Shown here piece by piece: positions 26,330-37,604 of a stretch of 64,000 nt of DNA (positions are counted from its first letter, which is position 1; the number at the start of each line of letters is the position of its first letter). Position numbers and translations under genes: made by a program. The notes beneath the pieces were generated by a model. It searched no databases. It saw nothing but the letters and a program-made list of their open reading frames with translations, and was not told the origin of the DNA. The DNA is from Anomaloglossus baeobatrachus. Taxonomy: Eukaryota; Chordata; Amphibia; Anura; Aromobatidae. Where the stretch lies: NCBI RefSeq assembly GCF_048569485.1, contig NC_134356.1:470125393-470189392 (forward strand). The letters run 5' to 3'.

Positions 26330-27570
26330 ACAACTAGGCAGCTGGGAATTGGATCCACAGCACAGGTTAGCCCGAGCTTTCTGGGCCCCTCTGCTGCGAA
26401 TTGCAGTCCGCAGCCGCCCCAGAAAATGGCGCTCTCATAGAAGCGCCATCATCTGGCACTGTATCCAACTCTTCCAGCTGCCCTGATGCTGGTGGCTCGC
26501 TGGGTAATAATGATTTCAGTTGATAATATACAGCTAGCCCTAACCCCATTATTACCCAGCGAACCACCCTTCACCAGGTCAGCTGGAAGAGCTTCTATGA
26601 AAGTGCCATTTTCTGAGGCGGCTGCAGACTGCAATTTGCAGCAGAGGGGCCCAGAAAGCTCAGGCCAACCTGTGCTGCGGATTCCAATCTCCAGCTGCCT
26701 AGTTGTACCTGGCTAGTCACAAAAATATGGCAAAGCCCACGTCATTTGTTTTCTAATTATTTCATGAAATTCATGAAATAATAAAAAAAGGGCTTCCCTT
26801 TATTTTTGGTTCCCAGCCGGATACAAATAGGCAGCTGGGGGTTGAGGGCAGCCCGTAGCTGCCTGCTGTACCTGGCTAGCATACAAAAATATAGCGAAGC
26901 CCGCATAATTTTTTCAGGGGGCAAAAAACTACTGCATACAGTCCTGGATGGAGTATGCTGAGCCTTGTAGTTCTGCAGCTGCTGTCTGTCTGTATGGAGG
27001 AGAGCAGACAGCAGCTGCAGAACGACAAGGCTCAGCATGCTCCATTCACTAGTGTATGCAGGAGAGCAGACAGCAGCTGCAGAACTAAAAGGCTCAGCAT
27101 ACTCTATCCAGGACTGTATGCAGGAGTTTTTTGCCCACCAAAAAAATAATGTGGGCTTTGCCATATTTTTGTTTGTTAGCCAGGTACAGCAAGCAGGTAC
27201 GGCTGCCCCCAACCCCCAGCTGCCTATTTGTACCCGGCTGGGAACCAAAAATATAGGGAAGCCAGTTTTTTTAAATTATTTCACTTATTTCATGAAATAA
27301 TTAAAAAACAAATGACGTGGGCTTCGCCCCATTTTTGTGTCCAGCCGGGTACAACTAAGCAGCTGGGGATTGGAATCTGCAGCACAGGTTAGCCCGAGGT
27401 TTCTGGGCGCCTCTTCTGCGAATTGCAATCCGCAGCCGCCCCAGAAAATGTCGCATTCATAGAAGCACCATCATCTGGCGCTGTATCCATCTCTTCCAAC
27501 AGCCCTGCTGACGGTGGCTTTGCTGGGTAATAATGAGTTAATACTGGCTTTGTGTTACTAGCTAGTATTA
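26330..27570. repeat. Chain of palindromes
   Basis: Palindrome 1 spans about 26330-26720 with its centre near 26525 (arms contain gcgccat and gcagctgg). Palindrome 2 spans about 26757-27300 with its centre near 27030 (arms contain cctgcatacagtcctgga in opposite orientations). A further half of palindrome 1 follows at 27310-27570. Short inverted words ttatttcatga/tcatgaaataa mark each border. Homologous palindromes occur at 49590-51000. Confidence 0.85.
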
Positions 27571-28639
27571 AGTCAGAGATTCTTAATGTCAGGCACGTTT
27601 GACTCGGCCATTAAGAATCTCCAATAAAGGGTTAAAAAAAAACACCACACAGAAAAAAAATACTTTAATAGAAATAAATACACAGACACACTTAGAGACT
27701 CCATCTTTATTACCCCCTCTCAGCCCACCACGATCCTGCTCTTCTGTCTTCTTTCCCCTTCAACACATGCAGCTCTGTCTGCTCCATCAGACAGCACAGC
27801 TGCATGGGGGAAGACGCTGTGCTCCGTGCAGAAATCACTCTGTAAGAGTGACCATAGGCTCCCAGCTGTAAGCGGTGGCACGGGTTGCCATAGCAACGCT
27901 GCTCTGATTACGTGATTCCGGTGCCGCTGCGTGCTGGTTAGCGGGACGTCCCCGTCACCGCTACCAAGCGCGTCGCTATGACAACGGTGATCTCCGTTAT
28001 TGACCGGCTGTGTCAGCCGGTCAGGAGCCGGTTTCTGCGGACGTTGGTAATTACGGTAAACATTGGGTAACTAAGAAGCCCTTTCCTTAGTTACCCGATG
28101 TTTACCTTCGTTACCAGCGTCCACTGCTCTCACGCTGTCAGTGCCGGCTCCCTGCTCCCTGCACACATAGCCAGACTACACATCGGGTTAAATTAAGACT
28201 ACATATCGGGTTAAATTAACCCGCTAAGCGGTGTGCGCTGGTAACCAAGGTAAATATCGGGTTGGTTACCCGATATTTACCTTAGTTACCAGGCGCAGCA
28301 TCGCTTCCACGCGTGCTGCTGGCTGGGGGCTGGTCACTGGTTGCTGGTGAGATCTGCCTGTTTGACAGCTCACCAGCAACCCGTGTAGCGACGCTCCAGC
28401 GATCCCTGCCAGGTCAGGTTGCTGGTGGGATCGCTGGAGCGTCGCTTAGTGTGACGGTACCTTAAGGGAACGGGGAAGCAGAGCGGGGAGTCGACCGTGT
28501 GCTAGAGCATGTCGCCGGTACACGGCGATACACAAATGTGCACCATGTAACAGAGAGATGCAATGACAGGTCCTAGCATGACGCGTCATAGTCATGTGAC
28601 CAGTCTGTAGCCAATGAGATAATAGACACGTGACTGGTC

Positions 28640-28770
28640 ACATGGCTATTTTGACGTCACGATAGGTCCTGCATCATTGCTGGTGTTCCCGGAGGACGCA
28701 GCGATTACCGATGTAAAAGCTGCAGGAGACAGAGTGTAGGACGCATCCCGGGGACAGGTAAGTGTTATGG
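28640..28770. promoter_or_regulatory. CRE and splice-donor-like block near the hAT right end
   Basis: A perfect tgacgtca lies at 28652-28659, with a cacgtgac E-box-like word about 20 bp upstream. About 100 bp downstream, gggacag|gtaagt at 28751-28763 is a near-ideal splice donor. The homologous repeat end has the CRE at 51397-51404 and a weaker donor-like word near 51496. Confidence 0.35.
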
Positions 28771-28953
28771 CAATGTTTATTAACTGTATGTGTACATTTA
28801 TAATGCGTTTTTATGTGTTTGTGATTGCCTCCCATTGTTTCCTATGGGTTCGAGTGGTTCGCCGAACCGGTTCGCCGAACTCGAACCAGACCTCGGTTCG
28901 GTGAACAGAGCTCGAGCCGAACCGCGACCGGTTCGCTCATCTCTAATTGCAAG

Positions 28954-30484
28954 CCCAAAATGGCATCTATATTCACTTGGAGATACTCCTGTATAATCCT
29001 CTCCAGCCATTGACTATGTGTCAGACGTCTTGTCTCTTGTGGACTTGCAAAGGATGGTCTAAAAAAAATCATGAACCGATTCCATAAAATTGCTGTTACC
29101 ACCAGATACAGTGTTGCTCGTACGGTTTGACTGATGATGACTCGACAGTCCCGTGGTTCGCAAGTTACAACTGTGAGATTCCCTCTGTGCACCACTGGTG
29201 TTTAGTCGAAAAGCCAAGCTAAGATTGCATAACAGCTTCTGCTGATACTCCTGCATACGTGCGTCCCTTTCTATGGTAGGGCTTATTTCGCAAAATTTTG
29301 TCTTGTACCGGGGATCTAATAGTGTGGCAACCCACTAGTCAGCATTACTTTGAATTCGGACAATCCGAGGGTCATGTTGTAGGTAGTGCAGCAAGAAGGC
29401 GCTCCTGTGTCTTGCGCAACCAGGAGGACTAAGTCCTTGATGTGTTGTTGGCGGAGAGGTGAGAATCATGCCTCCTTCCTCTGCCCTCTCCCCCCAACCT
29501 CGCACAACCGAAATGTGAGCAAGCTCTCCCTCATCTGCTGAGTCTTCCATGCCCATCGCCAGTTCGTCCTCCATTTCTTCATGGGCTCCTGTACCTTCCT
29601 CAACAGTTTTGCTGATACTATGCGCCCTTGTTAATCCCTCTCCCCCACCGTCCCATGCCTGCCACCTTGGTGCAGCTGACCGTCTGGACCTTGTAGATCT
29701 TGTTATCCCTTCCGCATATGACTCCTCCTGTACTTCCTCCCCTTCCTCTTGTCCCACCACCTGACTCCGAATAATGTTTAGAGTGTGCTCCAGTATGTAG
29801 ATGAACGGAATTGTCATGCTGATAATGGCATTGCCAGTGCTAAACATCTTTGTCGACATTTGTAAACTGTGAAGAAGGGTGCATAGGTCCTTGATCTGAC
29901 ACCATTCCAGCAGCGTGATCTGCACCACCTCTGGATCTAGTTAGCCCAGGCTATACGTCATAACGTATTGCAGCAGGGCTCAGCGGTGCTGCCACAGATG
30001 CTGCAACATGTGCAGATTCAAATTCCTGCGTGTCGGCACATCGCATTTCAGGCGGTGAAGCACCAGACTGGAAGACTTCTGGAGCGATGCATGTTGTTGA
30101 GCTGCTGGGTGTGAACGGTGGAAGTGAGCACATAGTGAGCGTGCCCACTGCAGAAGGCCATGTAGGCCGGGATGGTGGTTTAAAAATTGCTGGAGAACAA
30201 GGTTCAACACGTGAGCCATACAAGGCACGTGTGTCACATTTCCCTGACGAAGTGCCGCAGCCAGGTTTGCATCGTTGTCGCACACGGCTGTTTAGTCACC
30301 ACCGGAGTCCGCTCCATCAATTTGTCCTCCGGTCGCCAGGTGACAGAGTGTTCCTTTCGTGCATAGTGCTGATGATGGGAGAGGAGTCGATGCCAGCGGC
30401 GGCGGTGGCCGCAGGTTCCACTCACCCACTGGGCTGCTTTACCTTGAGATATGCAGAACCACTGGCTGACTGTAGGTGGTGGGT
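28954..30484 (-). pseudogene. hAT transposase, middle part, inactivated
   Basis: Minus-strand pieces: THVPCMAHVLNLVLQQFL at about 30170-30250 is a typical hAT catalytic-domain block, and MVQITLLEWCQIKDLCTLL at about 29870-29928 and the acidic stretch at 29500-29760 are the variable insertion. QVNIDAILGLQ near 28970 leads to the C-terminal domain across the 7.46-kb insertion. Several stops and frame changes make it non-functional. Confidence 0.8.
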
Positions 30485-30888
30485 GTCTCACAGCTGAAGT
30501 ACCATCATTCAGCTACAACCAATGGGAAGACACCACACCCTTTTTTAGGCCCATCCTGTCTTCTTACCACTGCCAGACATAGCTCTGAACCTCAGGTTCC
30601 TGTTCTGCCCAGTTCTGTTTTGTGATTTTGTGTGCTTGTTTCCTGACTACGTCTCCTGTCTGCTGTTTATTTAACTCGTTGCCCAATCCGCATTTTACCT
30701 CTGCTTGTTTTCTGATTAAGTCCTGGCCGTCCCATTCTGTTCCTGTTCCTCAATTCATGGTTTGACCCTGCCTGACTACTCCTCTTTCGGACTGGGTTCT
30801 GGGGGTCCTGCTTGGTGAGTGGCTTCCCTCTAGCCTATCCTTTACAGCCGGTCTGAGTGTGTGGATCCAGGCAGGCGTTACACCGTGC
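30485..30888. mobile_element. LTR-like segment (fossil, tentative)
   Basis: About 400 bp that does not match the hAT gene, beginning tgtctcac and ending gcgttaca, with a T-rich and C-rich centre. It lies exactly between two non-contiguous hAT transposase pieces. No flanking duplication is visible. Confidence 0.35.
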
Positions 30889-31690
30889 CCTCTGCAGAAG
30901 GCCATGTAAGCTAGGATAGTGGTTTAAAAATTGCTGGACAACCAGGTTCAACACATGAGCCATACAAGGCACGTGTGTCACATTACCCTGAAGAAGGGCC
31001 GCAGCCAGGTTTGCATCATTGTCACACCCGGCCTTCCCTGGCTGCTGGTTTTGTGGAAGCAACCTTTGATGAAACTCAGTCTCACTCTCCAGAGCTTACT
31101 GTCCACAACTCCTCAGCGGTGTGACTCACATTTCCCAGACATTTCAAAGTAAAGAGTCGACCGCCTGATGCCGTTAAGCTCTGCTGCCAGCATAGTAAGG
31201 AGGTGTGTGGGATTCCTTGTGCGCAGTTACAACACAGGTGGCCTGAACACACAGGGTTTGGGCGGAGGTGGAGGACCCAGACGAGGTTGAGGAGGCAGAA
31301 GCAGTGGAGGAACTTCTACATACAGAGTAAGGATTGACACAACTTGTGGGGACGGCAAGACTTGTACAGCAGACAAGAGACTCCATCTCTCACCATAGTT
31401 ACCAAGTGCCCAGTCAGCGACATGTAACGCCCCTGTCCATGCTTACTGGTCCAAGTATCTGTGGTGAAATGCACTCTGTCACACAAAGAGTTTCTCAAGG
31501 AAGCGGTGATGTTGTGTGCGACCTGCTGGGGTAGCACGGGCACGCCTTTCTTGGAAAAGGAGTGGCGACTGGGCATCGGCTCTTGGGGCACTGCGATGGG
31601 CATAAGGTCTCGAAAATCCTCTCATTCAAAGGTTGGAAAGGCAGCATTTCTGTAGCCAACAGTTTGCAGATACTGAAAGTCAACCTCTAA
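30889..31690 (-). pseudogene. Second hAT transposase copy, N-terminal to middle part
   Basis: The minus-strand frame at 31316-31603 contains RVHFTTDTWTSKHGQGRYM and SLTGHLVTM, the conserved start of the hAT catalytic domain. The frame at 30835-31062 repeats THVPCMAHVLNLVVQQFLNH seen at 30170-30285 and so belongs to another copy. The copy is broken. Confidence 0.8.
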
Positions 31691-31699
31691 GCCATGTCA

Positions 31700-32395
31700 T
31701 GCACTTCAAAAATCAGGAAAAACACAGCAAGGGTACTCCAACCACAGTCTCCCTTGTTTCCCAAAATTGGGCCACACACACAGCACTTGACTGGCATCAG
31801 TTGACCCCCATTTTCAAGCTTACAAAGATGCTTTGCATGAAGCACTCTCAAAAATACACCAGCCTTTCGCCTCCCCTGGCTGACACAGGGGAAGAAAAGT
31901 TCTCTGTGATCCATGTCTTGTTCATCTTAGTTCTTTGTTCAAAAGCAAGGGCACTCCAACCACAGTCTCCCTTGTTTGCCAAAATTGGGCCACACACTCA
32001 GCACTTAACTAGCATCAGTTGACCCCCATTTTCAAGCTTACAAAGATGCTTTGCATGAAGCACTCTCAAAAATACACCAGCCTTTCGCCTCCCCTGGCTG
32101 ACACAGGGGAAGAAAAGTTCTCTGTGATCCATGTCTTGTTCATCTTAGTTCTTTGTTCAAAAGCAAGGGGACTCCAACCACAGTCTCCCTCATTTCCAAA
32201 AATTGGGCCACACACACACACACCACTTCACTGCCATCAGTTGTCCCCCAGTTGCAATCTTACAAAGATGCTTTGCATGAAGCACTCTCAAAAATACACC
32301 TGCCTTTCGCATCCCCAGGATGACACAGGGGTAGAAAAGTCCTTGCGGATCCATGACTTGTTCATCTTGATTGTCACTTTCACTTGTCACTGGAC
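31700..32395. repeat. Three tandem ~230-bp units beside the hAT C-terminal domain
   Basis: Units starting near 31725, 31948 and 32165 share gggcactccaaccacagtct-like words, then aaagatgctttgcatgaagc and gatccatgtcttgttcatct. Related units occur at the other hAT end (19955-20008 joined to 20966-21110, and 21128-21330). The array lies downstream of the transposase stop in both hAT copies. Confidence 0.9.
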
Positions 32396-32535
32396 AGATG
32401 CGTGCGCTTATCTGTCAGCACACACCCAGCAGCACTGAATACACGTTCAGAGAGAACGCTGGCTGCGGGACACGACAAGATCCCCAAGGCGTAAGTGGCG
32501 AGCTCAGGCAATTTATCCAGATTGGATGCCTAGAA
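32345..32535 (-). pseudogene. Second hAT C-terminal dimerisation domain
   Basis: The minus-strand translation includes LPELATYALGIL and VLSERVFSAAGCVL, a closer match to the usual hATC consensus than the copy at 21261-21480. Upstream it runs within about 60 bp into the inner side of the right inverted end, so most of this copy's transposase was deleted. Confidence 0.8.
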
Positions 32536-32932
32536 TGAGCAAGGCTCAAGTTGCACAGTAATGGCATCGATGTTCACTTGCATATACTCATATATCTGTG
32601 TCTCCTCCTCTTTTTCCTCGTCCAGCTAGTTTTCGCATGGGTATTTGTCCTTGTCACTTTGCCATGTGTTTGTGTTGTCTTGGGAGTTGTTTGTCACCTT
32701 TTGGACTCCTTTGAGGGTGTTTTCCAGGTGTTTTTAGGTGTTTGTGATTGCCTCCCATTGTTTTCAATGGGGTTTGAGAGGTTCATCGAATGGTTCGCCG
32801 AACCTAACTCGAACGCGGCCTCCGTTCGACAAACCGAACTCGAGCCTCTAGAGGTTCGCTCATCTCTAATTCAGATAACCAAGAATTCCTCCCCAAAGAC
32901 TGTTGGAGCTCACAACAGGGAATTGATTCCTA

Positions 32933-33100
32933 AAGGCCCTGTCACACACAGAGATAAATCTGCAGCAGATCTGTGGTTTCAGTGAAATTGTGGACAATCA
33001 GTGCCAGGTTTGTGGCGGTGTACAAATGGAACAATATGTCCATGATTTCACTGCAACCACAGATCTGCCAAAGATTTATCTCTGTGTATGACAGGGCCTT
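32933..33100. mobile_element. Short palindromic MITE, 168 bp
   Basis: The ends aaggccctgtcacacacaga and inverted partner are nearly perfect over about 58 bp per side, with a ~50-bp spacer. TA flanks both sides. Non-coding. Confidence 0.85.
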
Positions 33101-33145
33101 TAGACACTGCATGAAATAAGCACAAGTCTATACACATAATATGAG

Positions 33146-33559
33146 ATTCAGAAAATTTTCCATGCTAAAGATACATGGAGGACATACAATTTAGAGGTCT
33201 GGAAGAATAAGATGTCCCCTGGGTAAATATTAGTTCCCAGAGTCAGCCTGGAAATAAAAAAAAAAAAGAAAATATATATCAAAATCCCTCAGCAAAGTAC
33301 TTCAAGTTCTTGGTGATCCAAGCCGCACGCATATCGTCATGTTGTGACTTTCTCAAGGGAAAATAGAGATACACGTGGGGCTGGGACCACCAGGAACTCT
33401 AAGTATTTTGCTGAGGGTTTTCCATATATATATTTTCTATTTCCAGGCTGACTTCTCTAGGAACTAATATTCACCCAGGGGACATCTTATTCTTACATCC
33501 TCTAAGTTGTATGTCCTTGATGTATCTTTAGCATGGTAAATTTTCTGAATCTCATACTG
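33146..33559. mobile_element. Foldback element, about 410 bp
   Basis: The left arm (about 33150-33310) and right arm (about 33395-33559) are inverted copies, sharing attcagaaaattttccatgc, agatgtcccctgggt and ccctcagcaaa. The arms are 80-90 percent alike by eye. No coding sequence. Confidence 0.85.
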
Positions 33560-34108
33560 CATCAGTCGGCCTGACAGCGCCCCCCTGACAGCTCCAGAGG
33601 CTCCACGGAATTTTTTTGATTTGCATATTTCCCAGGGGGCAATGCACCTAGGATTTTCACTGTATTGAGCGCCCTCGTTGGCTGCCGGCAGTGTTTTCTC
33701 TGGCTGGTCTCCCTGAGATCAGTGATTGTTTTGTCTTGTTGGTCTACTAAGCATCGCTCGCACCTGGCCAGAATCCTACTCCACACTGATGAGGGGCAAT
33801 ACCCCGAAACAGCTGTCTGTGGATGGATACCTGGCCTTAGTATTTCCCTTGTAATATCTTTAAACTTGTCAAAGAGTTGGATATTGACTAAAAGGGCCAC
33901 TTCATATGGTGGTTATGGTGGTTTCCTAAAAAGAGCCACTCCTTGGCTAGGTCCTTCACGGAGGGATATCTGGCTAGTTTCTGTATTGAGACTCCTAACA
34001 GAGGCTCCACGGAATTTTTTTGATCTTCATGTATCTTTAGCATGGTAAATTTTCTGAATCTCATACTGTATCAGTCGGCCTGATAGCGCCCCCCTGACAG
34101 CTCCGCCC
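33522..34108. repeat. Duplication with ~510-bp offset
   Basis: The block atctttagcatggtaaattt...cgcccccctgacagctcc occurs at about 33525-33592 and again at 34034-34104. Between them agaggctccacggaattttt occurs twice, at about 33596 and 33998, bounding a ~380-bp segment with the phrase gatgaggggcaataccccga near 33790. The inner segment may be an inserted repeat with a long target duplication. Confidence 0.6.
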
Positions 34109-34109
34109 T

Positions 34110-35488
34110 GGGCACATGCCCCGCCCCTCCCTAGATACGCCTCTGCTGAATGTGTGGTCCTATTCAGGTCTCCCATACTACATTTCTTAGCAGCACCCTG
34201 CTTCTCCTCATTGCTGCATGCCCTTCTCTCTGATTTATAGCTTTTTCCCGATAGAGATAACGAGATCTTAAAACGGACAATTATTATTTATATGGATGTA
34301 TTTGACCATTGATAGTTTTCAATGTAGTGACTGTGACCCACTATTTGACTGATATGTATTAATAGTTATGTGTTGGCTCAAGGGGATATTCAGAGCATTA
34401 TAGCAGACCTGAGCATACACTAGCTGTGCAACAATAGAGCTATCCGAGCAATAACAGTTTTGTGTCTGGGGGATGTTTTATTAGACAGGGTTTTATGTGC
34501 ATCTGGATTTTTATGAATTATACAAGGTTATTTGGTGAGAAAGCAGCTGATTACAGTCAGATTTTCATCATGACATAGCTGAACTGAGTTACAACCCGGC
34601 AGTATTATTTTTTCATAGACAGGGTCATTAGGTGCATCTGAGCATGCAAAACCAACAACTTTAGAGGTGCTGAAGGATGGATCCAGAGACAACTTAGGGG
34701 GTAACAGTTGCAAATCAATCCAAATTTAATAGTGATAAAATCTGTAGGGAAACAGAGTGCACTAGACAATAGGATAATATCTTTATAAAAAGATACAATA
34801 GATCCAGGGAGTATGGTCAGCTGAGCAGGTTGTATAGGCACAGCGCCTGTAAAAGCTCAATAACGGTTGCTGCTTCCCTGTGATTGGGGGATGAACTCCA
34901 CCAGGAAGCTTGACAAGAGTCAATTCATGATTTTTAAACTGCACTACCGAAATATAAAGACTTGATCCAACAATATGAATTAGCGTTTCTTGTTCCACAA
35001 TGCGTTTTGACACCGGACTGGGATCTTCTGCAAGTGTACAGTTTATGAAGTATTATTTCAGTAGTGCAGCCTAAAATGATGAATTGTCTCTTCTTGGCAA
35101 ATTTAAAAATAAGTTGTATTGCCACGCGATTAATCTTATATCTATAACTACTGTTCTTGTGTTCAATGAGAAATGCAACTACAATCATAATTTTCAAAGG
35201 GGATGTATTCAGTTCTGCTGAGTCCTGTAAGAGGGAGCAAAACACTTGTGTACAAATATTTTTAACGTAGCCATAAGAGCAGTTAGGGTCCGGACTAAGG
35301 AGTTAAAAACAGTGAATTATTTTGATTTGCTATAGCATTGATCCTAAAATTATCATGATGCAGAGTGCAAGCTTCCATAAAGAGCTTCTACAGGTCCTCA
35401 GCCCTGCAGATCAGCTTTAAAAGCTTCTATGCAGTCAGTGTGAATAGCCTGCAGTAAATCATGAAAACCTTCTCATTTTCCCTGATAG
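34110..35488. other. No gene seen; probable host non-coding DNA
   Basis: No convincing exon, RNA gene or mobile element was found. Upstream exons of the kinase gene could lie left of the window or be too short to recognise here. Confidence 0.5.
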
Positions 35489-35755
35489 GTGTTCGGCCAA
35501 CCTGCCCTAAGCACAATCTCACACAACATCAGAGAGAGATTGGTATTCCATCACATGCTCGGGCGGATAGGTTTTGAGAAGGTTGTCCTGGCAGAGGATG
35601 CTTCTAACCATCAGAAGTATGCTGTTAAGATCATCAGAAAGAGACCCCTGCTCACTTCTGGCAATTAGGCAAGTGTGCTGGTGGAGCGCCGAGTTTTACA
35701 GCTGGCATCTGGGAGCCCCTTCCTTGTCCATGCCGACTTTGCATTCCAGACCAAG
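35489..35755 (+). pseudogene. Kinase exon 1 (visible): glycine loop to FQTK
   Basis: Acceptor cctgatag at 35481-35488, donor gtacag at 35756. It encodes 89 codons including HHMLGRIGFEKVVLAED, YAVKIIRKRPLL, the stop at codon 60 (TAG at 35666-35668) and VLVERRVLQLASGSPFLVH. The ending FQTK is the usual exon border of PKC-type kinase genes. Confidence 0.85.
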
Positions 35756-35849
35756 GTACAGTAATGGCTACTTTCATCATATTCATGAGATCTCCCTAGT
35801 ATAGCTGGGGAGGGACTGGGAAATTTGCACTAGGTACAGGTAGATTAAA

Positions 35850-36140
35850 AATGTGCCTCCCCCCTCTCCCCCCTCCTCCACTTCCTCTCCTCTTCCTCTT
35901 TGTCTGTACCTCTTTTGCCTGTTTACTGTCTCCTTCTCTCTTTCCGCTTCTCCTACTTTTATTCCTACTTCCCTGAAATATGGAACTCAGTTAACATGGA
36001 TAACATGGAATGTCTTCTATGATGTTACTCCCATATGTTGATGGTTCATTGATATGTAACAGGCCTGTGAAGGTCAAAACGTGCATGTATTATTGTGTGT
36101 TATTTTCATGTTCACTGCTAAATAAAGAATTAAAAAAAAT
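35850..36140 (+). mobile_element. LINE 3' tail (5'-truncated)
   Basis: A C/T-rich run followed by a T-rich 3' region ending cactgctaaataaagaattaaaaaaaa resembles the 3' end of L1-type elements. No coding part remains and no clear target duplication is visible. Confidence 0.4.
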
Positions 36141-36285
36141 ATGCCTATAGCCAATTTGTTGTCTGGTTATTTCGATACAGACCTAGGGCAGGAGAGCGAA
36201 CCCCATGTGAAGGAAAGGCTATCCATGACTATGCATAATAAAAAATCAACTCCTGTTTATACCGTAACTGCCTTATATACAGTAA

Positions 36286-36855
36286 GGGTTACTTTACACG
36301 CTGCGACATTGCTAACGATTTATCGTCGGGGTCACAGTGTTTGTGACGCACATCTGGCGTCGTTAGCGACATCGCAGTGTGGAACACGTACGAGCGACCT
36401 TCAACAATCGCAGAAGTGGTAAAAATCGTTGGTGTTGGAAAGGTCGTCCAAACACCAAATATCGTTTTCTGGTGAGTAGCGAAGTAGTTCATCATTCCTG
36501 TGGGATCACACATCGCTATGTGTGACACCGCAGGAGCGACGAACATCTCCTTACCTCCGACCACCGGAAATGAGGAAGGAAGGAGGTGGGCGGCATGTTC
36601 CAGCCGCTCATCTCCGCCCCTCCTCTGCTATTGGACGGCTGCCGTGTGACGTTGCTGTGACGCTGCCCGAACCGCCTCCTTAGAAAGGAGGCGGTTCGCA
36701 GGCAACAGCGACTTCACTAGGCAGGTAAGTGCGTGTGACGGGTGTTAGCAATGTTGTGCGCCATGGGCAGCGATTTGCACGTGACGCACAACCGACGGGG
36801 GTAGGTACGCTTGCCAGAGATATCGGTAACGATATCGCAGCTTGTAAAGTACCCC
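36286..36855. mobile_element. PIF/Harbinger-type MITE, 570 bp
   Basis: The ends gggttactttacacgctgcg and inverted ggggtactttacaagctgcg are flanked by TAA at 36283-36285 and 36856-36858. The 3-bp TWA duplication fits PIF/Harbinger. The same family occurs at 47752-48341 and 54165-54356. Confidence 0.8.
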
Positions 36856-37029
36856 TAAGATGTCACATACAGCGCAATTGGCCCCAATTTGTATGGATCC
36901 ATAATAAAGAATCCACAGAAAGTTGTGGGTTCTTTAATATATCGTAGCGCCATATTCCTCATTATTTATATGCAGGCATGAAAGAATATACATATATATG
37001 TATTCATACACTGTATGTACATATACATG

Positions 37030-37061
<32 letters not shown>

Positions 37062-37604
37062 GTCATGTCCCAAATGGTTGCTGCCACCCTCCCTTGAAAT
37101 TATTCCAGAATATAAAGTATTTCTTCCAGAAAATTATTTCAATTACACATTGTGTTATACAAATTTGTTTCCTTTGTGTGTATTGGAACAACACACAAAA
37201 ACATAAAAAGAAGACAAATTGGACAGAATTTCACACAAAGCCCCAAAAGATGAGCAGGACAAAAGTGTTGGCACCTTTCCAAAATTGTGGGTAAAAAACT
37301 TTATTTCAAGCATGTGACACTTGTTCAAACTCACTTGTGGCAAGTAAGAGCTGTAGGCTATATGAAAATCAAACCTGAAACCCAATAGAAAGAGGAGAAG
37401 TTCTTTCAATTTTTGCTTGTATTCTGTGTCTGTGTGTGTGTGTCACACTAAGCATGGAGAAAAGAAAGAGAAGAGAACTGTCTAAGGACTTGAGAAGTAA
37501 AATTGTTGAAAAATATCAACAATCTCAAAGTTACAAGGCCATCTCCAGAGATCTTGATGTTCCTTTGTCCACAGTGCGTAACATAATCAAGAAGTTTAAA
37601 ACCC

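Larger units (their letters stand above)
21488..28945. mobile_element. 7.46-kb non-coding hAT-ended element
   Basis: Perfect 8-bp duplications attgcaag lie at 21480-21487 and 28946-28953. The ends tagagttgag and inverted tagagatgag continue into ttcg-rich inverted repeats related to those of the hAT copy it sits in. No transposase is visible. The interior holds a 40-bp minisatellite, two copies of a dispersed module, a solo LTR, a TTAA-type fragment, chained palindromes and CpG-rich promoter-like blocks. It is most likely a large non-autonomous hAT derivative that has gathered other repeats. Confidence 0.85.
19650..32868 (-). mobile_element. Composite of hAT elements with ~270-bp inverted ends
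   Basis: The left end 19650-19918 and right end 32594-32868 are long inverted repeats of each other, starting tagagatgag and sharing the caatgggaggca word. Between them lie minus-strand hAT transposase pieces and several nested elements. The flanking 8 bp differ (ggcatcac on the left, attcagat on the right), and parts of the transposase occur twice (30170-30285 with 30889-31040; 21280-21480 with 32345-32535). The outer ends therefore belong to at least two related hAT copies that were inserted side by side or recombined, not to one intact element. Confidence 0.75.
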
